A DNA stretch of 64,000 bases from Delphinapterus leucas (GCF_002288925.2 NW_022098031.1:8540354-8604353), one strand, 5' to 3'; positions 12,870 through 24,475 are shown, numbered from the stretch's first letter. Program-made: numbers and translations. Notes: a model not told the origin generated them from the sequence alone.

Positions 12870-13064
12870 TATTACAGCAGATTGAATAAAGAGAAGCAGT
12901 GAGTTTTGTGACAAAACCACCAGGAAGTCTAAAAAGTATCTCTAATTATGGTGATGGTGAGAAAAAGTTGGTGACTTGGGAAACAGTTGTTTCATTGACA
13001 AAAGGTGGTAGTTTTTCAAAATCGTATCCTCTTACAGAAATTACTTAGGGAGAAACAGTAATCA

Positions 13065-13590
13065 CAATATTTATTTATTCATACATTCAATATTCACTAG
13101 ATATCAGTCATAGAATGAGAGACACAAAGTTGAAGAATATAGACCCTGTTGCTTGCACTCTAGTAGAAAGAAAATACAAATAGATGACTAACTTTAATAG
13201 AGAATGCTTAAATTGAGTTATGGGGGAAATGCTGTAAGAGATGAGAAGGAAGAGATCTATTTAAAAAACATGTCGTGAGAGGTATCTTTTGAGTTAAGAG
13301 TTGAACAGATCTGATTGTATTGGTGATTGTTGTTATGGGGAGAACATTTGAGACAGGAAGAATGGAGGGAATAAAAGGGTAGATAGAGCTGGTAAAGGCA
13401 AAAAAGTCAATATTGGTTGGCATGGATGGTACACGTTGCCACGTTTTAGGAACTAATATTAAAAGGGGAGATTGGGAGAGTGGTGTTGAAGGGCCTTGAA
13501 TGCTCTGCTAAGGAATTTATATTTTGTTTAGGAAATGGAGAACTATTAAAGGTATTTTTGTTACACATAAGGAGTTTTTAATTGAATCCT
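13065..13590 (+). repeat. Ancient interspersed repeat, family not named
   Basis: Begins TATTTATTCATACATTCAATATTCA and has the layout of a widespread old mammalian repeat seen again at about 19850, 25570, 42020 and 48365 (…AACAAATATTTATTGAGCAC… then purine-rich body). Heavily diverged. Confidence 0.4.
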
Positions 13591-14254
13591 TATTCTGAGT
13601 GTCCACCGTGAACTGGAGAGATGGAAGACTATCGGGGGGCAAATTCTCCATGGGTCACTCACACTTCTGCATATCTTCTGAGCAGACATTGAAAGCTTTC
13701 ATTTCAGATAACTTTTCAAGAATATCCTTGGAAGCTACTGTATTTCCCTTGTGGCAGAGGGAAGGTTTTAAAGGGGAAGGAGGCCCTTTAACAAATCGGA
13801 GCTTCCTAACCTCAGAGTTTCTCAGTGTGATACAAACTTACTGTGTGTTCAGCATCTACCTGGGTTGCTGGGCATCTCTCCTTTGGTACTTGGGGAACAA
13901 AAAGAACCAATACAAATGAGGTTCATAGAGCTTGCTGTGCTGTGGGTTATAAAGACGCTCATCTCTGACCCAGGAGTTTCATGTCTTCCGACAAGAGCCA
14001 TTAAACTGCAGCAAGCTAACTTGTTAGTTTGGAAGTAGGGTATAATCTCAGAGCTTTCACAGCTCTTGACAGGCTGAAATCTTGAAGTCCTAGGAGACTG
14101 TTAATGTAGTAACGTAATAACATATGATAAGGTATTGGCAGTGGACATGAGGCTGGAAATTTTCAGAGATGCAATTAACAAAATGTGCCTGTAAACTGGA
14201 AAAAGAATTGGTCAAGAATAATGGATTTTGAGTCTCAGTTTCCTATGGAATGAT
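13591..14254. other. No feature recognised
   Basis: The open frame at 13599-13919 has no recognisable domain or supporting splice structure. Confidence 0.35.
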
Positions 14255-14971
14255 GCTTGTCTCATTAGAAAACAAATGGGATTAAGAGAATGAAAAGACA
14301 AGCCACAGAATGGGAGAAAATATTTGCAAAACACATTATCTGATAAAAGACTGTTTCCAAAAACTTAGGAACAAGAAAACAAACAACCCAATTAAGAATT
14401 GGGCAAAAGATCTGAAAAACACCTCACAGAAGAAGATATACAGATGGTAAATAAGAGAATGAAAAAAGACTCAAATCATATGTTATTAAAGAATTGCACG
14501 TTAAAACACAGTGAGGTACCACTGCACACTTATTAGAATGGCCAAAATCCAGAATACTGACAACATCCAATGCTGTCAAGGATGTGGAGAATCAGCAACT
14601 CTCAGTCATTGTTGGTGAGAACATAAAATAGTAGAGCCACTTTGGAGGACAGTTGACAGTTTCTTTCAAAACTGAACATACTCTTACCATATGATCCAGC
14701 AATCGTGCTCCCTGGTATTTAACTAATTGAGTTGAAAACTTCTGTCGATATAAAAACTTGTACATGCACGTTTATAGCAGCTCTATTCATGCTGCCAAAA
14801 TTTGGAAGCGATCAAAATGTCCTTCAGTAGGTGAGTGGGTAAAAATAAACTGGTACATCCATAAATGGAATATTATTTAGTATTAAAAAGAAATGAGTTA
14901 TTGAGCCATGAAAAGTCGTGGAGGAAATTTAAATGCACATCCATAAGTGAAAGAGGCCATTCTGAAAAGGG
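14255..14971 (+). mobile_element. Old L1 ORF2 3' fragment, part 1
   Basis: Sense L1 ORF2 C-terminal pattern (GGAGAAAATATTTGCAAA, TATGATCCAGCAATCGTG, AAATGGAATATTATTTAG). It is interrupted by an LTR and resumes at about 15766. Confidence 0.8.
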
Positions 14972-15765
14972 TGCTTTGAACTGCTTTTACTCACAGCACT
15001 TCTGATCCCAAATACGTGTTTTTTCGCCCCCATATCAACCAGTTCTCCAACTTTCCAGACACCAACTAGATGTCCTACAATTCAGTTCAGCCCTGACCCT
15101 AACTACTCACAGTTAGCACACACCCCAGGGGTTAAGGGCTCAGTCCCACAATGTTTCCCCCTCCCCACTCCAAATGCTGGTCACTTCCGAGGGACTGGCT
15201 CTAAATTCAGGGGTTCCCACACTCCCCCTTCAGGCTCTGTAATTAGCTAGAGTGACTCACAGAACTTAGGAAGGCACTTAACTTAAAATTACTGCTTTGT
15301 TATAAAGGATACAACTCAAGAACAGCCAAATGGAAGCGATACATAGGAGAAGGTACGGGGGGTTGCTGTGCACAGAGCTTCCATGCCCGCTCTGGCTGTG
15401 CCACCCTCCCAGCACCTCGATGTGTTCGCCAACTCAGAAGCTCTCTGAATACCATCATTTAGGGGTTTTATGGAGGTTTCATAAGATAGGCATGACCGAT
15501 TAAATCCTTAGCTATTGATGATTTATTCGACGCCCAGCCTCTCTTCCCTCCCAGAGGTAGAGGGGTGCGGCTGAAAGTTGCAATCATGCCTTGGTCTTCC
15601 TGGCAATCAGCTACCATCCTGAAGTTATTTAGGGCTCCCCAGCCGCCAGTCTTTTCATTAGCATACAAAAGACACTGTTATCCTCTGGAAGTTCTAACGG
15701 TTTTAGAAGTCTGCTAGGAACTGGGGACAAAGGCTAAATATATATTTCTTATTATGCCACAGATA
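14972..15765 (-). mobile_element. Solitary LTR of an ancient endogenous retrovirus
   Basis: About 790 bp of LTR-like sequence cleanly interrupts an L1. Read on the minus strand it begins TGTGGCATAATAAGAAATAT, like an old MER-class LTR, and ends near CA. No retroviral genes accompany it. Orientation is inferred from that end pattern, and the family is not assigned. Confidence 0.55.
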
Positions 15766-16110
15766 CAAACTGTATAGTTCCAACTCTGCAGCACTTTAAA
15801 AAAGGCAAAACTGTAGATACTTTAAAAAAGAAAAAAGACTCAGTGGTTGTCAGCAGTTGAAGGGGGTGAAGGAAAGGGATGGGTCAGTGGAGCACAGGAG
15901 ATTTTAGGGCAATGAAACTATTTTGCATGATACTTTAATGGTGGATATATGTCACTATCCATTGGCCAATACCCATCAAATGTACAACACAAAGAGTGGA
16001 CCTTAATGTGAACTATGGACTTTAGTTATTAATAATGTATTAATATTAACACATCAATTGTAATAAATGTACCAAACTAAAGCAAGGTGCTGTTAATAGG
16101 GGAAAGTGTC
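15766..16110 (+). mobile_element. Old L1 3' fragment, part 2
   Basis: Continues the L1 of 14255-14971 with the L1 3'UTR pattern (AGTGGTTGTCAGCAGTTG, then AATTGTAATAAATGTACCA). Confidence 0.75.
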
Positions 16111-16204
16111 ACGGGGTCAGGGGTTTTCTCCATTTTCTCCATCTTGGTGGCATCACTATCCACCAGGTTGTTCACATTAAGATCTGAGTGGCATCCATAA
16201 CCCT

Positions 16205-16354
16205 CTCTTTCTCTCCCTCTCAACATTGATTTCACCTCTAGAGCGTACCTTGAATCCAGTTGCTTCTCTTCCTCTATACTCTCATCCTAGACCAGCCACC
16301 ATCACCTTCTGCCTGGATCACTGCATCCTGTCACTTTAACTGCTTAAAACCTGC
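16205..16354 (+). mobile_element. L2-like LINE, part 1 (outermost layer of a nest)
   Basis: Pattern CCACCATCACCTTCTGCCTGGATCACTGCAT is L2-like. It breaks at the MLT1 junction and appears to resume at 18469. AAACCTGC (16347-16354) and AAACTTGC (18461-18468) bracket the insertion. Confidence 0.5.
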
Positions 16355-16669
16355 TATATTAATTTGCTAGGGTTACCATACCGAAGTACCACAGACTGCG
16401 TGATTTAACAGAAATTAATCTTCTTACAATTCTGGAGGTTAGAAGTCCAAGCTCAAGGTGTCGGTGGGGTTGATTTCTTCTGAGCCCTCTCTTCTTGGCT
16501 GGTAGGTGGTATTCTCTTTGTCTTCACATGGTCTTTCCTCTGTGTGTCTGTATCCTAATTTTCTCTTCCTATTAGGACATTAATCATATTGGATTAGGGC
16601 CCACCTTAATGACCTCATTTTACCTTAACTACCTCTTTAAAGAGGTATGACCAAATATAGCCACATTCT
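16355..16669 (-). mobile_element. MLT1/MST-type LTR (MaLR), part 1
   Basis: Antisense MaLR LTR: TTAATTTGCTAGGGTTACCAT, ACAATTCTGGAGGTTAGAAG, TTGGATTAGGGCCCACC. It is broken at AATATAGCCACATTCT by an L1 and resumes at 18389. Confidence 0.8.
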
Positions 16670-16674
16670 TCTTT

Positions 16675-16711
16675 TTTTCCCTTCTTTCTTTCCCTTCCTT
16701 CCTCCCTCCCT

Positions 16712-16749
<38 letters not shown>

Positions 16750-16750
16750 C
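16675..16750. repeat. Polypyrimidine (TTCC/CTCT)n tract
   Basis: Expanded from the L1 tail; includes about 15 CT units (16718-16742). Confidence 0.85.
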
Positions 16751-17414
16751 TGTTTTATTGTGGTAAGAACACTTAACCTGAGATCTATTCTCTTAATGAA
16801 ATTTAAGTGTATAATACCTTATTATTGAATGAATGTACAATATTGTAAAGCAGATCTCTATAGCTTATTTATCTTTACTGAAACTTTATGCCTGTTGATA
16901 TATAACTCCCCATCCCCTCCTCCCCCCTCCCCCGCCCCAGTTCCTGGTTTTGATTTTATGAATGTGACTGTTTTAGGTACCTCATGTAAGTGGAGTCATG
17001 CAGTACTTGTCTTCCTTTGTCTAGCTTACTTCACTTAGCAAAATGTCCTCAAAGTTCATCCATGTTGTCCCATATTGCACAATTTCTTTCTTTTTTTAAG
17101 ACTAGTATTTCATTTTATGTTTATACCACATTTTCTTTATTTATTCATCTGGTGATCAAAATTTAGGTTGTTTGTACATCCTAGCTATTGTGAATTGTGC
17201 TCCAATGAGCATAGGCGTGAAGATATCTCAGTGAAATCTTGATTTCAGTCCACTTGGATATGCACCTAGAAGTGGGATTGCTGGTTATATGGTAGTTCTA
17301 TCTTTAATTTTTTGAGGAACCCAATACCATTTTCCATAGTGGCCGTACCATTCTCCATACCTATTTACAGTGTGCAAGGGTTCCAATTTCTCCACATCCT
17401 CACCAACACCTGTT

Positions 17415-17621
17415 GTTTTTTTTGTTTGTTTGTTTTTGTTTTTTGCGGTACGCAGGCCTCTCACTGTTGTGGCCTCTCCCGCTGCGGAGCACAGGCTCAG
17501 CAGCCATGGCTCACGGGCCCAGCTGCTCCGCAGCATGTGGGATCCTCCCGGACAGGGGCATGAGCCCGTGTCCCCTGCATCGGCAGGTGGACTCTCAACC
17601 ACTGCGCCACCAGGGAAGCCC
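17415..17621 (-). mobile_element. CHR-type SINE
   Basis: Minus-strand CHR SINE, T-rich on the left and GGAAGCCCC on the right, inserted in L1 ORF2 between CACCTGTTG and TTTTTTTGATAATAGCC. Confidence 0.88.
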
Positions 17622-18388
17622 CTGGGTTTTTTTGATAATAGCCATCCGTACAAGTGTAAGGTGATAGCTCATTGTGGTTTTGATGTGCATTTCCCTATCT
17701 TAGTGACCATAAGCATTTTTTTGTATGCTTGTTGGCAATTTGTATGTCTTCTTCTATTCATACCTTAGCCCATTTTTAAATTAGGTTATTAGTTTTTTTG
17801 TTATTAAGTTGTATAATTCCAAGTCAGGCAGGGCAGAGGTCAGTCCCCGGGGGAGCCCCCTCAGAAAAGTAGGGGTGCTGTACACATGGCTGTACTCTTT
17901 CCCTCCCTGGCGGAAGCTGAAGGCGGGGCTTTTTTATCCACACACTCTGTGCTGAGCAGGAGGTAGGGCTATGATGTGTCTGTGATCCCACGCTGCTGTT
18001 TCCATTTTCCTTCAGGCTGTTAGGCTATGGTGGACCCATCTAGCCTCCAAGACTGACAGGACTGAGGTCAAACTTCTGGGGAGGAGCACAGGATAGGCAG
18101 ACCAACCCCTCGCCTCCCCTGGTAGAAGGGGAGAAGTCAGGAGCCAGGAGGTCTCTTTCTGACCATATGACACTGCACCAGGGGAAGGGACTCCGGGAAG
18201 AGGATATCCTGAATTCCTTTACTGGTTTCAATAAATCTGTTTTCATGGTCACCCAGTGTTTAGGAGCCTTTCACTTAGTTTCTAGATGCCTCATAAAAGG
18301 AATTTGTGAATGTTGCTTATTTGGTGTGTTTGTGGGCAGAAGGATGGTCCAGGGCCCCCTACTCTGACATCTTGCTGATGTCACTAAC

Positions 18389-18460
18389 ATAGTCACATTC
18401 TGAGGCAATGAGGGTAGGGGTTTTACCACATGCATTTGGGGGGGTATGATTCAGCCCATA
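18389..18460 (-). mobile_element. MLT1/MST-type LTR, part 2
   Basis: Resumes the LTR with AGTCACATTCTGAGG and ends GATTCAGCCCATAA, the antisense of the usual MaLR start. Confidence 0.75.
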
Positions 18461-18468
18461 AAACTTGC

Positions 18469-18745
18469 CTACACTTCCAATAACACGCAAATACATTACA
18501 TTCTTTTTCTCCTGGCTTACAGCTCTCTGCAGCGTCTGACCTGAAGAACTGCCTCTGATCTCATCTCAAACCCTGCTCCCCATAACTTTTGATGCTACCT
18601 ACACACAAGACTTTTTTCTCCAACATGCCAAGTTTGTGCTCACCTTAGGGCCTTTGTACGCTCTGTTACCTTTGTCTGGCATTCTCTTACCCTAGCTCCT
18701 AGCATGACTTGTGTCTTCTTATCATGCAAGACTCAGCTTATTTGT
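18469..18745 (+). mobile_element. L2-like LINE, part 2
   Basis: Pattern …TTAGGGCCTTTGTACGCTCTG… is typical of L2. It continues the fragment at 16205-16354. Confidence 0.55.
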
Positions 18746-18834
18746 TTGTTTACAGTATATTAATTTTTAATAGTAATAGATACTGCTTGAGAGCTTACTT
18801 TGCATGAGGCATTATGCTGATATACTCTATTTTA

Positions 18835-18960
18835 TAGAAGCAACATGGTTGAAGACACCTAGTTGGGAGCTAGACTGCCTGGGTTCACATCCAGTCTTTA
18901 TCACATATTATGGGACCTTGGGAAACTTATTTAACTTTTCTGTGCCTCAGTTTTTCCCCC
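18835..18960 (+). mobile_element. MIR SINE fragment
   Basis: MIR pattern: GGAGCTAGACTGCCTGGGTTC, TGTGCCTCAGTTT. Confidence 0.8.
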
Positions 18961-18962
18961 CA

Positions 18963-19500
18963 CAGAGGCTGTTTATTTTTATTCTAAAAAATTTCAAACC
19001 TGCAGAAAAGTTACAAGAACAATATCAAGAATCTCTATATATCCTTGCTCAGAGACCCCATTCACATTCACTAATTTGGTCAGTAGCATCTTTTATATAG
19101 CAAAGGATCCAATTCAGGGTCATACATTTCACCAAGTTGCCATGTCTCTTTAGCTTCTCTTTTTTTTCTTTCTTTTTTTTTTTTTTTTGCAGTACGCGGG
19201 CCTCTCACTGCCATGGCCTCTCCCGTTGCGGAGCACAGGCTCCGGACGCGTAGGCTCAGCGGCCATGGCTCATGGGCCTAGCCGCTCTGCAGCATGTGGG
19301 ATCTTCCCGGACCGGGGCATGAACCCGCGTCCCCTGCATCAGCAGGTGGACTCTCAACCACTGCGCCACCAGGGAAGCCCTAGCCTCTCTTGAATAGGGG
19401 TTAATTCCTTAGTCTCTCCCTAACTTTCATGATCTTAACATTTTAATTGATTTAGGCCAGTTATTTTGTAGAATGCCCTTGATTTGGGCTTGTTCAGTGT
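18963..19500 (-). mobile_element. L1M 3' fragment, split by a SINE
   Basis: Antisense old L1 3' end (TTCAAACCTGCAGAAAAGTTACAAG … TTTGGGCTTGTTCAGTG) interrupted by the CHR SINE at 19162-19380. Confidence 0.55.
19162..19380 (-). mobile_element. CHR-type SINE
   Basis: Minus-strand CHR SINE with flanks TAGCTTCTCTT (19151-19161) and TAGCCTCTCTT (19381-19391), an 11-bp duplication with one mismatch. Confidence 0.92.
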
Positions 19501-19735
19501 TTCTTCACGATTTGACCCAGGTGCAGGACCCAGTTTAAGTGTCACCTCCTTAAGCATTCCATCTCCTGTGAAATAAGTAGTTCCCTTGGTCACTCTGTAG
19601 CACAGGATCCTGCCATTTTTCTCTCGCTGGTGTTTTCTTGCATATTTATTTGTGTATTTGTTTGTTTGGTGGAATATAAGGTCCATACAAGCAGCCTCAT
19701 TTTTCTTTTGCAGTGCTGTATCCCAGCACATATGG
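19501..19735 (+). mobile_element. L2 LINE fragment
   Basis: L2 pattern: AGTTTAAGTGTCACCTCCTTAAG, TATAAGGTCCATACAAGCAG, GCTGTATCCCAGCAC. Confidence 0.65.
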
Positions 19736-19844
19736 AGATTATAATTGGCCAGTCACTGTGCTAGGCAGTGAGAATGTAATGGTGAACACAACAGATGCTC
19801 TTTGTTATTATTAAAAAATAAATTAGTGTATTCAGATAACTTGC

Positions 19845-20290
19845 TGTTTAGTCATTCATTCAATAAATATTTACCGAACACCTACTACATTCTGAGCCCC
19901 AGGGATAAGTAATGAACAATACAGAAATTGTTCCTGATCTCCTGAAGTTTACACTCCAAAAGGAAACTGACAGTAAGACAAACAGACAAATGAACATGTA
20001 ATACAGTGAGTGGAGAGGATGAGCCGTCTCCTCTGTGGATGAAGCCATCTGCAGATGAAGAGAATTCCACAGGGGAGAGAGGAGATGGAAAGACCCCTGA
20101 GCTGGGAGTACACTTGGCAAGTCCAAGGGCCAGCATGGAGTCCACTGTGGCTGGAGCAGCATGAGTGAGGGAGAAAGTAGTTGGAAATGAGGTCAGTGAG
20201 GCAGCCAAGGACCCATCTTGTGTGGCTTTGGATTTCATTTTAATTGTGATGGGAATCCATTAGAGGGTTCAAAGCCTGGGAAATCTCTGA
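19845..20290 (+). repeat. Ancient interspersed repeat, family not named
   Basis: TTCATTCAATAAATATTTACCGAACACC followed by the purine-rich body (GTGGCTGGAGCAGCATGAGTGAGG, AATCCATTAGAGGGTTC). Best preserved copy of the family also seen at 13065 and 25570. Confidence 0.5.
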
Positions 20291-22524
20291 AATATCTATT
20301 AAAGAGATATCTGTTAAAGAGAGATTAAAGTGATATCTATTACTATTATTTAAATTTAAAGTAAATCTCTTACTGCATGGAGAATTGCTTTATGAACTAT
20401 TTCCTTCTCAGAAAGCTCTTCAGGGGATTGGCTGAGACTCACTGATTCTCGAGAAACTCGATATTTCTGGCTGGTACTTCTTATACTTCAGGCCCTGTAC
20501 TGGTAGCTAGAAATCCTGGAATGTGTTCCCAGATTTGCACATTCCTTTTTGGGGAACTTGGCTAGGCCATTATTTTTGGCTTAACAATACCTCTTCACAC
20601 TCATGTATTCAAGAAAGCATGAAGAGTGAAGAGGAAAGAGAGCAGAGCACTTACAGGAATTCTCTGGCTCAATGAAGCTTCAATATGAACTTGTATAAAT
20701 ATATTAGCATGCAGAAAAGGTTTGGATTCTTTCCACAATTTAAAAAAAATCAGTATGTTTTCCCTTGAAATATTTCCTGAAGGTTTAATGATTAGTGTAG
20801 GCAAAATTAGAGGTCAATATGACTCCATGTAAAGAAAAACAATCCCTTGGTTTTGTTTTACCCATAGGCACTTGATGACCCCAAGAATAGCTTATTTAAA
20901 AATGTTCTGACCTCCTCACATGGTTGGTCTATGGCTGAAGCATTTTCTGAATCAATCACATTGTTAATAAATAAGAGAATTACTTGGAAGTTCAGGGAAG
21001 GATACATTAATGCCTGAGTATAAATGAAGAAAGGAGCTAGAGGAGATTTCTAGGAGAAATGGTGTATTCCATGCCCGGTTTCTAGAAAAATTCCATTTGG
21101 ATATTGTATCTTTAAAGATTGCATTTGGAGAGTGTACTTTCATTTCATATGGATTGAAATTAGGGTGATGCATTCATATGGGTTGACAGTGAGGGAGATG
21201 CAGCCAGACCCTCTTGTTTCAGGAATGATGGTCCAAGTGTTAGACCACAGGCTTCCTGGGATATCTGCTTCTTTTGCCTTCTCGCATTAAGAGAGACTTT
21301 CCAAGTGCTCAGGGAAGATCTAAATAGGACTCTCTGTGCTTAAAAAAAATTCAAACCAGAGTCTGAGTTCTTTTCTACCTGAGCTTATTTGGGGTACATT
21401 TTGTCGCTTCTTATAAAGGTATAAAATGGAAGTTTGGGATTTCCTGATAAATGACCTTTTATAGTGACTTCCTGTTATTTTATTTTCTCCTGGGAACCAG
21501 AATAGCCATGCAATTCATTCCCACTCTGTGAGGTTGAATAAACCTTTATAATTTGGAATTAATCACCTGTGAGATCCTAATTAGCATTATGAGTAAAATG
21601 TCTATGTTTTTCCTGACCAGTCATGGGAGAAGCCTGTGTTAGATTCTGTGTCACATTTTCTTGGCTCCTTTAGTATGAGAATCTGGTGTCTGATACAAGC
21701 ATTAAATATCCCCACCCTATTCTATTTTTTTTTTCTTTTTAAATTCTGTGTTGGTGGCCTCCACTTACTTCCCTACCTCTTAATCACTGTTACCCCAGAG
21801 CCTAATCATGCTGGCAGCCAATGTGTACCTTGTGAGCTGACCAAACAAAGTCTGATTCAGAAAGAACTCACGGGAAAACAGGTTGGCATTTAAACTTTAC
21901 ATTTAAAAGCAAACAACCAGGCCAATATTCAGCACAAAAATGGAGAATCCAGTGATTCTGGGCTGGTGATTACAAAGCTCTGTTTTGTATCCTTCATTCT
22001 CTTGTTGAATATCATTGTCTGTACAAGGGCACACATCCCAATTTGGAGAGAAGGACAATAAGATTGACCTCCAAGAAATCAACTAGTAAAATCTATAGGA
22101 ATGGATCAAGACAGCAGTCATGTTTAAGTGAAGTATTTTGGAAATATTTAAAATGCAATGAAAAGGCAATCTTGGAAGCAGGACTGAACTGTAATTACAG
22201 TTTGGTAAATGAATACCTAGTGAATTTTGATGTCCTCTTATCTAGGGTTAGACTGTGATCACAAGAGGGGGCATGGACTGAAGAGAGTACAGGGAAAGCA
22301 ACCTGGGGGAGAAAGAATAAGGTGGTGTGTCACAGCCATATTGAGGGAGAAGAGCATCTTTTGGAGGGTTTAGCTTTTGGATTCCTGGGATGGTTCTGTA
22401 CTCACCAGCAGCCTATCAACTCTTGGCAATGTATCTACTACCTCCTTTACTGAATTTACCATCCACTCCCTCCACCAAGAAACCATCTCTGTATGCTCTG
22501 CTTCCGTGCTGTTTTCTTATTGGA
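20291..22524. other. No gene or recognised repeat
   Basis: AT-rich intergenic DNA. A short cluster of similar words (ATATCTATTAAAGAGATATCTG) occurs at about 20290-20340. Open frames here are short and without domains. Confidence 0.4.
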
Positions 22525-22536
22525 AGAGGATTTTCT

Positions 22537-22826
22537 TTCTTTTTATTATTATTTTTTAAACTTTTTAAATTGAGGTATAGTTGATGTACAATATAATACG
22601 TTTCAGGTGATTCACAATTTTTAAAAGTCATATTCCATTTATAGCTATTATAAACTATTGGCTATATTCCCTGTGCTGTACAATATATCCTTGTAGCTTA
22701 TTTATTTTATGTATAGTAGTTTGTACTTCTTAATCCCTTACCCCTCTACTGCCTCTCCCCCTTCCCCCTACCCACTGATAAGCACTAGTTTGTTCTCTAT
22801 ATCTATGAGTCTGTTTTCTTTATGGT
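22537..22826 (-). mobile_element. 5'-truncated L1 (290 bp)
   Basis: Antisense L1 3'UTR with poly-T at the left, flanked by a perfect 12-bp duplication AGAGGATTTTCT (22525-22536 and 22827-22838). Confidence 0.92.
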
Positions 22827-22838
22827 AGAGGATTTTCT

Positions 22839-24000
22839 GATCTGCTTTTATATTACGCTGGGTGGCTTGATGTGTGCATTTCTCATGATAAACTAAGAAA
22901 TTGACATTCTGGCTCCTGTGAGATACTTGAGGAAAGGCTGGCAAAGCTGAGCTTAGAGGGCTGGCAAGCCAAGGACCAGACCCTGGACCCCACCCAGAAG
23001 CTGGCCACTTTTTCATTTTGCTGTAATTGTTGCAAATATAAAAGGAGTATAAACATGGCAGTGAGGCTAATAAGAATTCATGAGCATCTCTAATCCATCA
23101 TGGTCAGAATACACATTTTTAATTACTGCACCATTTTGCCTCAATCTTTACTTATAAACACTTAACAATAGATTTTGGTGATCCAGAGTCTATTTTCTTA
23201 TACATACTTTCATGTTTTTCTTTGTATGACCTTTATTGGTTATTAACTTTATGTCCAGGTAAAAATCGTGTATATTTTAGAATAAAAGTATCTATAAAAA
23301 GAGGAAGAATATCGGTACCCATTCTTTATAAACACCGTATTGCTGTTTCACAATGACAATTCCAAGCACGTTCTTTTCTGAGCTGGAATTAATACTGCAA
23401 GTAGATATGGTGGTTTCAAAATGTCCTGCAAAGCAGGAGATGGATCATTCTCATACCAGATGCTTCCCATTCCCAGTGGGAATATGCAGAAGGTTTTTAT
23501 GAGCCAGGCTCCATAAGCACACAGGATAGGAAGCACAGAGCATTGTGTTCAAATGAAAGCATAAGAGGAATGTTGGTCTCAGGAATGCTGGAATCGGACT
23601 GGAGGGCAAACGCCAAGCTTCTGCTCCTGTAAAAGGGATCATAAAATCCACAAATGAGCAACCTCAATTTTCCTAAAATAAGAAAAAAGATTTTTGAAAT
23701 TGAGAAATGCTGAAGAGTACCGTAACTTTCTCTTCACTCTGCTTAGAATGCATGATGTCATGACCTCATGCACCCACACCCCCACACCTAAGCACAGTCA
23801 TAGGGAAGAGAAACTTCAGCATCATTTTTCTTGCTCCTGCTACCAGCCTTTGAGAAAATGAATTGAATATTCACAATGCCATAAAAAAGCCCCTTTAGTA
23901 TAGAGTGATGGTGATAATGGGAGAATATATAAGATGAAAGAGAATGTAATCTTTTCTCTAAAACACATGGTTTGGTTTTTCAGTACACACTCCACTGACA
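22839..24000. other. No gene or recognised repeat
   Basis: AT-rich intergenic sequence without convincing coding potential. Confidence 0.4.
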
Positions 24001-24304
24001 AATATATTGGGTAACTAGATTTTCGAAGCAAAAATACAAAGAGGAAGTTATCTTCCTTTCTGGAATGTAAAATTCAAGAGATCAGGAGTATTTCTGTGTT
24101 GCTGTTTACTGCCATATCCCCAGGGCCCAGAATATAGTAGGTAATCAATAAATATTTGCTGAAAGAATGACTAAATAACAAGTGATCTGAATATGCTAAT
24201 TTATTTTTAAATAATAACAAAGGACATCTGTTTTTGTTCACATTATAATGAGAAGATAACTTCCTTTCTATACTTTTGTTTCCAAAATCTAGTTACCTAA
24301 TATA

Positions 24305-24305
<1 letters not shown>
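24001..24305. repeat. Imperfect 53-bp inverted repeat around a 200-bp spacer
   Basis: Left arm 24001-24053 and right arm 24254-24305 are reverse complements at roughly 85% identity (for example GTAACTAGATTTT against AAAATCTAGTTAC, and GAGGAAGTTATCT against AGATAACTTCCT). Most differences are transitions. The arms end beside TA on both sides. It could be an unnamed DNA-transposon MITE or an inverted duplication. The spacer contains an L2 3' end. Confidence 0.75.
24066..24175 (+). mobile_element. L2 LINE 3' end
   Basis: ATATCCCCAGGGCCCAGAATA and CAATAAATATTTGCTGAAAGAATGA are the L2 3' terminus. It lies in the spacer of the inverted repeat. Confidence 0.75.

Positions 24306-24314
<9 letters not shown>

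Positions 24315-24356
<42 letters not shown>
24315..24356. repeat. (TA)n microsatellite
   Basis: About 21 TA units, preceded by TGTGTGTG, directly beside the right arm of the inverted repeat. Confidence 0.92.
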
Positions 24357-24359
<3 letters not shown>

Positions 24360-24475
24360 CCTCCGTGAAGGCAGGGGTTTTTATCTTATTTTGTTAACTG
24401 CAGTATTACCAGTTCCTAGTATCATGCACGGGACATAGAAGGCATTCAAAACATTTGTTGAATGAATTATTGGGC
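24357..24475 (+). mobile_element. L2 LINE 3' end
   Basis: GTGAAGGCAGGGGTTTTTATCTT … AACATTTGTTGAATGAAT. Second L2 terminus in tandem with the one at 24066. Confidence 0.75.

Larger units (their letters stand above)
16670..18388 (-). mobile_element. Internally deleted L1 with both ends
   Basis: Antisense L1MB-like 3' end and ORF2 C-terminus occupy 16670-17812. After a break near 17812, 5'UTR-like sequence follows, ending ACTCTGACATCTTGCTGATG, an L1 5' start when read on the minus strand. Flanks ATAGCCACATTCT (16657-16669) and ATAGTCACATTCT (18389-18401) form a 13-bp target duplication with one mismatch. A SINE lies inside. Confidence 0.65.
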
